From assembly GCA_030623665.1 (NCBI GenBank), contig JAUXLO010000044.1, forward strand, positions 1 through 10,427: a stretch of DNA of 10,427 nt, given 5' to 3'. This DNA comes from Planctomycetota bacterium. GTDB taxonomy: Bacteria > Planctomycetota > Brocadiia > Brocadiales > Bathyanammoxibiaceae. The position numbers were made by a program, and so were the translations under genes. Below, one piece after another: positions 1-7,146 of the stretch. Within the stretch, counting starts at the first letter, position 1. Every line of letters begins with the position of its first letter. The notes beneath the pieces were generated by a model. It made no database searches, was not told the DNA's origin, and was given only the letters and a program-made list of their open reading frames with translations.

Positions 1-650
1 AACATCGGGTTTATATCCAGGGCCCTTTCGTAGCATATTAAAGCGCTGGAATAGTCCTTTAATTGAATGTAGAGATTCCCCTGATCGTACCATATAGTTG
101 GAGAACCAGGGTCAAACTCGAGGGCCTTATCATAGCACTCCATAGCCTCCTTGTACCTCTTGAGACTCTCGAGGACCTGTCCCTTGTTGTACCAGGCATG
201 TGCGTACGCAGGGTCTATATCAATGGCCTTGTCGTAATATTCAAGGGCCTCTTCATGTCTGTCCAAGTCGTCTGAGACGTTGCCCTTGCCGTTCCATGCG
301 AAGGAATCCTTCGGGTTTATCTCAAGGGCTCTGTTATAACACCTGAGTGCCTCTTCGTACTTTTTTAGCCCAAGCAGGGCGGTTCCCTTATTGTTCCATG
401 CGTCGACGTATTCTGGTTCCAGCTCAATGGCCTTGCTGTAACATTCCACGGCACCTTCTAAATCACCGTGCAGGACAAAGTCGTTTCCTTGTTCTAACCA
501 CGCCTTTGCTTCCCCCGCACAGACAGTACGACATCCAAACCACGCTGCCTGGTATGACCCTATAGGAAAATACGTCAGACCAGACATGCAGCCTACGATG
601 ATGTAGCTCATTAACCTTAGACTGAAAAACCGTCCGTTTTCTTTAAACAA
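1..650 (-). CDS. Exported TPR protein, C-terminus cut off by the left window edge
   Basis: This gene runs leftward and is still open at base 1; about 216 codons are visible and the stop lies outside. The frame is stop-free from a TTG at 650-648, which follows a GGAG at 662-659 with 8 nt spacing; an in-frame TAA lies just upstream, so TTG is the best start. An ATG at residue 14 is the alternative, with poorer Shine-Dalgarno support. The N-terminus has basic residues and then a hydrophobic stretch (about residues 8-30), indicating a signal peptide or anchor. I-V-G-C at 18-21 resembles a lipobox, but weakly. From about residue 48 there are five 34-residue TPR units, each with the W-x-x-K-G, Y-x-E-A-L and ALEINP-type signature. 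TPRs form helical scaffolds that bind other proteins; the partner is unknown. The protein is closely similar in style to the two TPR genes upstream and is probably a paralogue. Confidence 0.85.
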   Translation of the reverse strand, partial: MFKENGRFFSLRLMSYIIVGCMSGLTYFPIGSYQAAWFGCRTVCAGEAKAWLEQGNDFVLHGDLEGAVECYSKAIELEPEYVDAWNNKGTALLGLKKYEEALRCYNRALEINPKDSFAWNGKGNVSDDLDRHEEALEYYDKAIDIDPAYAHAWYNKGQVLESLKRYKEAMECYDKALEFDPGSPTIWYDQGNLYIQLKDYSSALICYERALDINPM

Positions 651-658
651 TTTTGTTA

Positions 659-662
659 CTCC
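659..662 (-). promoter_or_regulatory. Ribosome binding site deciding a TTG start
   Basis: A GGAG on the minus strand sits 8 nt before TTG 650-648. It supports this non-ATG start for the truncated TPR gene over the internal ATG at residue 14. The 76 nt between this gene and the previous TPR gene (651-726) hold no convincing terminator. There is a TATTAT resembling a -10 box, but I found no matching -35. Confidence 0.5.
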
Positions 663-726
663 TGATTAACATAATAAAGACATTAAGATGCCTTTTGAGG
701 GCCCCTATTTGAAGTCCGCAGCAACC

Positions 727-1602
727 CTAGTGCCTATTCGAGCTTACTTCCCTGTACTCTTTGAGACACTCTTGAGCCTCTTCGTCTCTGCCCAATTTCT
801 TCAGGATATGGACCTTTTCATGCCATGCATCGGCAAATTCAGGTTCCAATTGAGTGACCATATCGTAATGTCCCAATGCCTCCTCGTATCTGCCAAGGTC
901 GTTTAGCAGGGTGGCCTTTTCATAAAATGCCGCAATTACCTCCGGACCCGCAATCTCTATGGCCATGTCATAGCACTCAAGGGCCTCATAGTGCTTCTTT
1001 AACGCAGTCAATACGCTTGCCTTGCCCAGTATGGCGTTAACGAAGCCTGGGTTGACATCTATGGCCTTATCGAAGGCCTTCAGGGCCTCGTCAGGTCTGT
1101 CAACCTTGACTAAGATGTTTGCCTTGTTGAACCATATATAGGCGTGTTTCGGGTCAATTGCCAACGCCTTATTTATGGACTCGAGGGCCTCATCGTGTCT
1201 ATTCAATTGGGTTAAGACGTTTGCCCTTCCACTCAACGCATGGGTGTCGTCCGGGTTTATCTCCAAGACCTTGCCAAAACACTCTAATGCCTCATCATAC
1301 CTCTTAAGTATGCTCAGGACATTACCCTTGTTATTCCATGCATGTGCAAACCCGGGGTCTGCGGCAATGGCCTTGTTATAGTATTCGATAGCTTCCTCGT
1401 ATTTCTCTTGTGCGGACTTGTTGTTTCCGAATCTGTACCATTTAGCTGCATCTTCCGCGCCGAGTAATGTCCGGCTGGACAGGCTGACACCCGATGGCGA
1501 CAGGGACGGAGGCTCAATGTTAAATAAGGCCGATATTACAAGAAGCAAACAACACTTGTACAAGAGAAGCGCTAAGTTTCTATTATTCACGTACATCGCC
1601 AT
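727..1602 (-). CDS. Exported protein made of seven TPR units
   Basis: The product is 291 residues. Residues 1-30 form a signal-peptide-like start: short polar and basic N-region, then a hydrophobic core with LLLYKCCLLLVISALF, then a Pro/Ser-rich stretch to about residue 48. From about residue 53 to the C-terminus there are seven TPRs with starts near 53, 87, 121, 155, 189, 224 and 258. The fifth is 35 residues, the others 34. The last repeat ends exactly at the C-terminus, so no obvious capping helix follows. Typical residues include W-x-N-K-G, YDEALECF and K-x-LEINPDD. The start ATG at 1602 follows GAGGAAGG at 1612-1605; a second ATG two codons later is also possible. The gene begins 27 nt after the 918-residue TPR gene. 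Its role is probably that of an extracytoplasmic protein-binding scaffold; no enzymatic domain is seen and the partner is unknown. Confidence 0.9.
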   Translation of the reverse strand: MAMYVNNRNLALLLYKCCLLLVISALFNIEPPSLSPSGVSLSSRTLLGAEDAAKWYRFGNNKSAQEKYEEAIEYYNKAIAADPGFAHAWNNKGNVLSILKRYDEALECFGKVLEINPDDTHALSGRANVLTQLNRHDEALESINKALAIDPKHAYIWFNKANILVKVDRPDEALKAFDKAIDVNPGFVNAILGKASVLTALKKHYEALECYDMAIEIAGPEVIAAFYEKATLLNDLGRYEEALGHYDMVTQLEPEFADAWHEKVHILKKLGRDEEAQECLKEYREVSSNRH

Positions 1603-1604
1603 AA

Positions 1605-1612
1605 CCTTCCTC
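1605..1612 (-). promoter_or_regulatory. Strong ribosome binding site of the 291-residue TPR gene
   Basis: GAGGAAGG on the minus strand lies just upstream of ATG 1602-1600 and a second in-frame ATG at 1596-1594. GAGG is 6 nt from the first ATG and AAGG is 8 nt from the second, so either could be used. It is the best Shine-Dalgarno match in the window. Confidence 0.6.
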
Positions 1613-1629
1613 TACCAAAAATCTACGGC

Positions 1630-4386
1630 TTAACCTTTGCTGCTAATATTGGGGTCTATCTCCAGGGCCTTGGCATTGCACTCCTTGGCCTCGTCCCGTT
1701 TACCCATAATATTGAGTATGTTGCCCTTCGCATACCAGGCCTTTGCCGACCCGGAATCTATACTAATTGCATTGTCATACGCTGCAATCGCTTCAGTGAA
1801 CCTACCCAGTGTGCGCAGGATATCGCCTTTTTTAATCCATACCTCAATATTTTTTGGGTCAATCTCCAAGGCTTTATCATAAGACCTCAAGGACTGAGCA
1901 TATCTGTGTAATCCAAGAAGGGCGTCCCCTTTGTTCATCCAGATCTCTGTATTATGTTGAGAAACCTCCTTATCATCTTCCAATGTTCGATTGAGCATGT
2001 CTAGGGCGGTTTTATACCTGTGCAATCCAATCAGGGCGCGGGCCTTGATGTTTAACATTCTAATCTCTCCGATGCCCGGTGCCGACGCATCATTAGCAAG
2101 CTCGGCCACTGTCTTCTTCTGTTTTACCTTCGGCGTCGACGGCACAAAAAGGGCTCTCGGCTTTTTCTCCTTTTCCTTCTCTTTCTCGGCAAAAAGCCTC
2201 GATGCCTCGTAGATAACTACCAACACGTCTCTATACTTGCCCTGGTCGACCAGGAGTGTAGCCTTGCCCAGAACAGGCTTGATGTCTCTCGGGTTGATCT
2301 CCAGCGCCCTGTCAAGTGTTGCCATTGCACCCTCATCTTGACCTATTTTATGCAGCACCATAGCCTTATCAGTCAATACGCCAGTATCACCCGGGTTTAT
2401 GGCCAGGAGTTTATCAAAGCTGGCGAGGGCCTCATTATATCTGGACAACGCAGCCAGGACTTCACCCCTGTTGGCCAAAGCTGCCAGGTCTGCAGGATGA
2501 ATCTCCAGGACTTTATCAAAGCATACCAGGGCATCCTCCATCCGGTTAAATTCCTTTAGGAGCATTCCTTTGCCAAACCATGGGCCCGTAAGCCTGGGGG
2601 TTTTTTCAATGGCCTTGTCGTAAAGGGCGAGCATCTTTCTCAGCCTCTCTTTTGTCTCCTCCTCGTCCTCGCCCTCCTCCTTGCTCAGCCCCCCCAGCAA
2701 ACCGACGTGTATACCTTTATCAGTCAACTCATATGCGAGCCCCGAGTCTAATTCCAGGGCCCTGTTAAATGACCCTTTTGCCTTATCCTCTTTTCCCAAG
2801 CCAATCAGGGCATTACCTCTGTTAGTCCAGACCTGGGCCACGTCATTTCTAATCTCTAGTGCCATGTCAAGATATTCCAGGGCCTCTTCGTATTGTGCCT
2901 GTGCCAGCATGACCTCACCTTTGGCATTCAGCGTCCATGCGTCTTCGGGATGGCCCTCCAGGAATTCGTCAATACAAGCCAGTGCATCCTCACTCTCACC
3001 CATCCTGGTCAAGGCCGTGACCTTGTTACTCCACCCTTGTGAAAGGCTGTCGTCAATTGCAATTGCAGTATCAAAACACTCCAACGCCTCTTTATTCTTA
3101 TTCAGCTTCATCAAGGCTATTCCTTTACTGTTCCATGCCTTAATATAGTAAGGGTTCAACTCCAGCACCTTATCAAACGATTCGACGGCCTTTCTATCCA
3201 TACCGTATGCACTGCTGGCCATGCCTTTATTGTACCAGGCCAGGATATTCTCCTCATCAAGCAACAGTATCTCATCAAAACATTCAATGGCTTCTTCCCA
3301 CTTATGCAATTTAATAAGAGCGACACCTTTGTTCCCCAATACTTTTATCTTCTGTGGGTTGATCTTGTGTGCCATACTGAAAGATGCCACGGCCTCTTCG
3401 TATTTACCCAGTTTACTTTGAGCTAACCCGCTATAATACCAGGCCTCATAGAGTATCGGATATACTCGTATGGCCTTCGTGAGAAAGTCTAATGATTCAT
3501 CATACTTGCCCTTTCCACTTAGTGTTATTCCCTCCTCGAGCCACTCCTCTGCATATTTTCTAGGAAACTCCTTATCACCTCCGGAAATCTCATAAATTTT
3601 AATTGCACCTGCAAGAAAGTCTGATGACTCTTCATACTTGCCCTCTTCACTCAGTTCTAAGCCCGTCTCGAGCCACTTCTCTCCATATTCCCTGGCAAGC
3701 TCCTTTGCGTCTTCGTTGACCTCAGAAATCTCAATCACCATGTTAAGACACTCTACAGCCTGGGCATCTTTATCAAGCCCCATCAAGGCTATTCCCTTCT
3801 CGTTCCATGCCTGGATGTAGTTAGGGTCCAGCTCCAGCACCTTATCAAACGATGCAACGGCCTCTTTGTACATACCTTGAACGCTGCTGGCGACGCCTTT
3901 GTTGTACCAGGCCAGGATATTCTCCTCATCAAGCGACAGCACTTTATCAAGACATTCAATGGCCTCTTCCCACTCACGCAATTCAATAAGAGCGACACCT
4001 TTGTTTACCAATGCCTTTGTCTCCTGGGGATTGATTCGATGCGCCGTAGTAAAAGACGCTATGGCCTCTTCATATTTGCCCAGTTTGCTTTGGGCCAGGC
4101 CCCTATTGTACCAGGCCTGGTATAGTTCTGGATCTTCTCGAACGGCCTTTGTGAAAAAGGCTAATGATGCATCAAACAGGCCTTTTTCGCTCAGTGCTAA
4201 CCCCGTCCTGAGCCACTCCTCTGCATATTCCCTGGCAAGCCCCCTGTTGCCTCCGTAAACCTCGTGGTGTTCAGTTGTGGGCGATTCCCTTCCTTGTGCG
4301 GCCTCCAGTTTCCCTGGTTGGGCCGAAACAATGGCCATACACCAACCCAAATGAAGCAATGTTGCCATTAACGGGAGATACATCAT
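1630..4386 (-). CDS. Large exported TPR protein with internal block duplication
   Basis: The product is 918 residues. Residues 1-22 are a Sec signal peptide (hydrophobic core, then V-S-A before Q23), so it should act outside the cytoplasm. Residues 51 to the end hold about 23 TPR-like units, with no catalytic domain. Residues 51-230 and 275-454 are two copies of one 180-residue block, with an extra 44-residue unit at 231-274. Units after 451 are ordinary 34-mers, broken by two charged insertions: an acidic one at about 568-584 (Glu/Asp-rich) within a TPR, and a Lys/Glu then basic linker at about 733-760. The last repeats end at the C-terminus. The start ATG overlaps the cca stop as ATGA, and a second ATG follows at once; no strong ribosome site is seen, so translational coupling is likely. 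TPR arrays bind proteins; the partner is unknown. The same repeat style recurs in the two genes downstream. Confidence 0.92.
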   Translation of the reverse strand: MMYLPLMATLLHLGWCMAIVSAQPGKLEAAQGRESPTTEHHEVYGGNRGLAREYAEEWLRTGLALSEKGLFDASLAFFTKAVREDPELYQAWYNRGLAQSKLGKYEEAIASFTTAHRINPQETKALVNKGVALIELREWEEAIECLDKVLSLDEENILAWYNKGVASSVQGMYKEAVASFDKVLELDPNYIQAWNEKGIALMGLDKDAQAVECLNMVIEISEVNEDAKELAREYGEKWLETGLELSEEGKYEESSDFLAGAIKIYEISGGDKEFPRKYAEEWLEEGITLSGKGKYDESLDFLTKAIRVYPILYEAWYYSGLAQSKLGKYEEAVASFSMAHKINPQKIKVLGNKGVALIKLHKWEEAIECFDEILLLDEENILAWYNKGMASSAYGMDRKAVESFDKVLELNPYYIKAWNSKGIALMKLNKNKEALECFDTAIAIDDSLSQGWSNKVTALTRMGESEDALACIDEFLEGHPEDAWTLNAKGEVMLAQAQYEEALEYLDMALEIRNDVAQVWTNRGNALIGLGKEDKAKGSFNRALELDSGLAYELTDKGIHVGLLGGLSKEEGEDEEETKERLRKMLALYDKAIEKTPRLTGPWFGKGMLLKEFNRMEDALVCFDKVLEIHPADLAALANRGEVLAALSRYNEALASFDKLLAINPGDTGVLTDKAMVLHKIGQDEGAMATLDRALEINPRDIKPVLGKATLLVDQGKYRDVLVVIYEASRLFAEKEKEKEKKPRALFVPSTPKVKQKKTVAELANDASAPGIGEIRMLNIKARALIGLHRYKTALDMLNRTLEDDKEVSQHNTEIWMNKGDALLGLHRYAQSLRSYDKALEIDPKNIEVWIKKGDILRTLGRFTEAIAAYDNAISIDSGSAKAWYAKGNILNIMGKRDEAKECNAKALEIDPNISSKG
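3025..3564 (-). repeat. Internal duplication, copy B (residues 275-454)
   Basis: This is the second copy of a 540-bp coding block. It aligns without gaps to copy A at a constant offset of 672 bp (224 codons). It comprises one 44-residue unit beginning with the R-K-Y-A-E-E-W-L motif, followed by four 34-residue TPRs. Bases 3230-3262 are identical to 3902-3934 of copy A. Confidence 0.85.
3565..3696 (-). repeat. Extra single 44-residue unit (residues 231-274) between copies A and B
   Basis: This 132-bp unit encodes A-R-E-Y-G-E-K-W-L followed by a TPR-like helix pair. It matches the first unit of copy A (residues 51-94) and of copy B (275-318), but the four 34-residue TPRs that follow in those copies are absent. 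It accounts for the 224-residue offset, being 180 plus 44. Confidence 0.75.
3697..4236 (-). repeat. Internal duplication, copy A (residues 51-230)
   Basis: This is the first copy of the 540-bp block, with the same order as copy B: one 44-residue unit with R-E-Y-A-E-E-W-L, then four 34-residue TPRs. Shared peptides with copy B include GLAQSKLGKYEEA and LDEENILAWYNKG. Similarity fades toward the end of the fourth TPR. Confidence 0.85.
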
Positions 4387-5711
4387 ACCCTGGCTCCCTC
4401 TGTCAATTCTCTGGCCCTGTCGAGGGCACCTTCTTTTGTACGAATCTTGCCCTCCAGTTGTTCATCATAAACCTGCGTAAGGACTTTGGAGAAGATGGGG
4501 CCAGGTTTCAGCCCCATGGCGATGAGGTCGTCCCCTGTGAGGAGGCGAAGCGGTTTTAGCTCCTCTTCCTTGAATTGTTTGCGCATTTGCTGGCAGAAAT
4601 TGTAATCAGTAAGGTCGCCGGAGCTGGCGAGCGCATCCACTCTGCAGACCTCCGCAAGGAGGGGATAATCTTCGTGGGACAGAAGTCTCTTGAGTTTGCT
4701 CAGCCTCATCTTTCGGGCATCCTTGAAGGCCAGGTGCTTTCTGGCCAGCCATTTTATCTTGTCCTTCTCCTCTTTAGAGGTCTTCAGGCGGTCACATATC
4801 TCTCCAGCCATCTCAGCCCCTACCGATTCGTGCAGGGGGTAGCGTATCCTGCCACCCCTTTCTTCGATGGTTACGGGCTTGGCCACATCGTGGAGAAGGG
4901 CACCCATTACAAGCACCCACGAGGGTTTCTCCAGATACGATACCGTAAGGAGTGTGTGGATGAACACGTCACCTTCGGGATGCAGGTTCTCCGGTTGTTC
5001 AACGCCTTTCATGGCGGTAATCTCCGGAAGGATCTCGGCCATAAGCCCTAATTTGTCAAGCAGTTGTAACCCTTTCTTTCTGTTATCGTCCAGGAGTATC
5101 TTTTGCAGCTCCTCCCGTATCCTCTCCCAGCTCACACCTTGGATCTTCTCTGCATTCCCTCTGATAGCCTCTTTGGCCGACTCTTCTATTTCGTAGCCAA
5201 AGCGGCTGGCAAAGCGCACGGCGCGTATCATGCGGAGATAGTCCTCCCTGAATCTCTCGTAAGGGTCGCCGATAGCACGCACAAGCCCGATCTTAATATC
5301 CCTCTGTCCATCGACAAAATCTAGTAATTCGTCCTTAACAGGGTCGTAGAACATACCGTTAACAGTGAAATCACGCCTGCGGGCATCCCCCTCAGGGTCG
5401 GTAAAGTTGACGCTGTCCGGATGACGGCCGTCAGAGTAGACACCTTCTGTGCGGAACGTGGCCACCTCAAACTGAAAACCTTCGGCCACCACTACAACTA
5501 CGCCGAACTGCACCCCTACGGGGATGGTTTTCTCGAAAAGGCCCATAACCTCCTCGGGACGCGCACTGGTAGCTATATCGTAGTCGGCGGATTTTATGCC
5601 CATCAGCATGTCACGTACACAACCCCCGGCAAAGAGGGCCTTGTGGCACCTTTCCTGGAGCCGCCTTACCAGCCCGACCGCAGTCTTCTTCTTTTTATCC
5701 TGATAGTTCAT
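4383..5711 (-). CDS. cca: CCA tRNA nucleotidyltransferase / poly(A) polymerase family, with HD domain
   Basis: This 442-residue protein of the class II tRNA nucleotidyltransferase family adds CCA (or part of it) to tRNA 3' ends in the cytoplasm from CTP and ATP. The nucleotidyltransferase head has GGCVRD at 29-34 and the metal-binding D-Y-D at 43-45. A flexible loop with YSDGRHP is at 92-98, RRRDFTVN at 111-118 and the base-selecting EDYLR motif at 156-160. An RNA-binding neck follows. An HD-type domain has H251 and the H274-D275 pair, and the C-terminal LTGDDLIAMGLKPGP motif starts near 391. The loop favours a full CCA-adding or A-adding enzyme over a CC-adding one, but sequence alone does not settle it. 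It starts 18 nt after murD with only a weak ribosome site; an in-frame TAG two codons upstream fixes the ATG at 5711. The stop overlaps the next TPR gene as ATGA. Confidence 0.93.
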   Translation of the reverse strand: MNYQDKKKKTAVGLVRRLQERCHKALFAGGCVRDMLMGIKSADYDIATSARPEEVMGLFEKTIPVGVQFGVVVVVAEGFQFEVATFRTEGVYSDGRHPDSVNFTDPEGDARRRDFTVNGMFYDPVKDELLDFVDGQRDIKIGLVRAIGDPYERFREDYLRMIRAVRFASRFGYEIEESAKEAIRGNAEKIQGVSWERIREELQKILLDDNRKKGLQLLDKLGLMAEILPEITAMKGVEQPENLHPEGDVFIHTLLTVSYLEKPSWVLVMGALLHDVAKPVTIEERGGRIRYPLHESVGAEMAGEICDRLKTSKEEKDKIKWLARKHLAFKDARKMRLSKLKRLLSHEDYPLLAEVCRVDALASSGDLTDYNFCQQMRKQFKEEELKPLRLLTGDDLIAMGLKPGPIFSKVLTQVYDEQLEGKIRTKEGALDRARELTEGARV

Positions 5712-5729
5712 ATTCTAAGCAATCCAGCC

Positions 5730-7139
5730 TTACTTAACCTCTCGAACCAGGGCCTTGAACTGTCTGCCCCTGTCCACAAAATTTAGAAACATATCATAGC
5801 TCGCACAGGCGGGTGAGAGTAAGACGGTATCGCCCCTTTGGGCCAAACCCCTGGCAGACCTCACGGCCTCCTCCAGGGACGAGGCAAAGAGGATTTCCGG
5901 CAATTTCGGCTCGCCTCTGGCCCGGGCGATTAATTCGCCTATCTTTTGTGCGGTTTTTCCAATAAGTATAACACATTTAGTGTGTTTCGCACACTCTTCG
6001 GCAAAGGCATCAAACGGGGTCCCTTTGTCGTACCCGCCTGCAATAAGCACCAGAGGCCCTTCAAAGACCCTGAGGCCGGCTACGGCTGATTCGGAGGTGG
6101 TGGCGATTGAATCATTATAGTAGCGCACCCCGTCTATATCACAGACGAACTCGAGCCGGTGCTCAAGGCCTGGAAACTCTCTTAGTGCCTTACTAATGTG
6201 TTCACCCTCCGCACCCATCAAGAAGGCCGCACAGGAAGCGGCAAGGATGTTTGCTACGTTGTGTGCGCCTGGAATCTTCACGTCCGAAAGGCAAGAGACC
6301 TCTGCCTCACGCGGTTCTATCTCGCTGAGACGCAGATGGATCCTGCCATTCTCCAAGAAGGCCCCGGATTCAACGGCGTCCCTCGTACTAAACCACAAGG
6401 TCTTTGCCCTGGACCCGGTATCAGCAGGCCATTTCCTTAGCTCCTGGTCGTCCAGATTCATGATACAGTAGTCGTCGGGGCCCTGAAAGTAGGTGATATT
6501 TTTCTTTGCCTCTATATATTCGGCGTAGCTGGCGTGCCGGTCCAGATGGTTTGGCGCAATGTTCGTAACGATGCTTACATGAGGTGACATCTTCAGTCCC
6601 CTCAAATCCTCAAGTTGGAAGCTGGAGAGTTCCAGTACTGCCAGGTCGTCTGTCTCTATCTCGTCAATACGTTCAAGCAGTGAATACCCAAGGCCGATAT
6701 TGCCCCCCACCCATATCTTACGTCCCTGATGACGGAGCATCTCACCGATTAGGGCCGTAGTCGTTGACTTGCCTTTCGTCCCCGTTACCCCTAAGATGGG
6801 TGCACGACACAATTTGAAGAACAGATTCATCTCCGTCTCAAGGGGGACGTTGTTCTCCCTGGCAATTTGTAGAAACCCGGAATCTCTCGGTACGGCGGGG
6901 TTAACCATGACTATGTCCACGTCCTTGAAATCCTCCTCCTTGTGACCTCCGAGGTGGAATTCCGCTGGCAGGCCGTCTAACGTGTCCAGCGAAGAAGTCA
7001 GCTGCTCCTCGGTCTTGAGATCGGTAATAATAAGCTTGGCCCCCCTGCGTGCCAGGAAACGGGCAAGACCGGCACCCCCGCCAAAGAGCCCCAGGCCCAT
7101 AACCGTTATCTTCTTATCCTTGAAGTTGTCGTCCACCAC
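5730..7139 (-). CDS. murD: UDP-N-acetylmuramoyl-L-alanine--D-glutamate ligase (MurD)
   Basis: This cytoplasmic ATP-dependent ligase adds D-glutamate to UDP-MurNAc-L-Ala in peptidoglycan precursor synthesis. With the GTG at 7139 it is 469 residues, close to the family's usual size. In that numbering, an N-terminal Rossmann-like start has VMGLGLFGGG near 13-22 and the ATP P-loop GTKGKST is at 120-126. NIAPNHLDRH is near 193-202, LEHRLEF near 325-331, NDSIATT near 342-348 and GGYDKG near 368-373. The C-terminal LSPACASYDMF motif is near 441-451. An upstream ATG at 7202 is in frame, but would add 21 residues that overlap pyrF by 56 nt and precede the fold's first strand. GTG 7139 (or 7136), about 7 nt after the pyrF stop, is therefore preferred despite only a weak ribosome site. 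No other mur or fts gene is nearby. Confidence 0.94.
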   Translation of the reverse strand: MVDDNFKDKKITVMGLGLFGGGAGLARFLARRGAKLIITDLKTEEQLTSSLDTLDGLPAEFHLGGHKEEDFKDVDIVMVNPAVPRDSGFLQIARENNVPLETEMNLFFKLCRAPILGVTGTKGKSTTTALIGEMLRHQGRKIWVGGNIGLGYSLLERIDEIETDDLAVLELSSFQLEDLRGLKMSPHVSIVTNIAPNHLDRHASYAEYIEAKKNITYFQGPDDYCIMNLDDQELRKWPADTGSRAKTLWFSTRDAVESGAFLENGRIHLRLSEIEPREAEVSCLSDVKIPGAHNVANILAASCAAFLMGAEGEHISKALREFPGLEHRLEFVCDIDGVRYYNDSIATTSESAVAGLRVFEGPLVLIAGGYDKGTPFDAFAEECAKHTKCVILIGKTAQKIGELIARARGEPKLPEILFASSLEEAVRSARGLAQRGDTVLLSPACASYDMFLNFVDRGRQFKALVREVK

Positions 7140-7146
7140 TTTACCG

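Noticed and set aside
2681..3148. 155-codon plus-strand open frame rich in Ser, Ala and Leu
   Set aside because: It lies entirely antisense to the 918-residue TPR gene. Its composition is what the reverse strand of TPR codons gives, and it has no recognisable domain.
1..4240. CRISPR-like or noncoding tandem array
   Set aside because: The 102-bp periodicity is fully explained by 34-residue TPR coding units; there are no identical short repeats with unique spacers.
3899..4258. 119-codon plus-strand open frame
   Set aside because: Antisense shadow of the TPR gene; its internal similarity to other plus-strand frames simply mirrors the duplicated block.
4575..5051. 158-codon plus-strand open frame
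   Set aside because: Antisense to cca, whose motifs are all intact; no ribosome site or recognisable protein.
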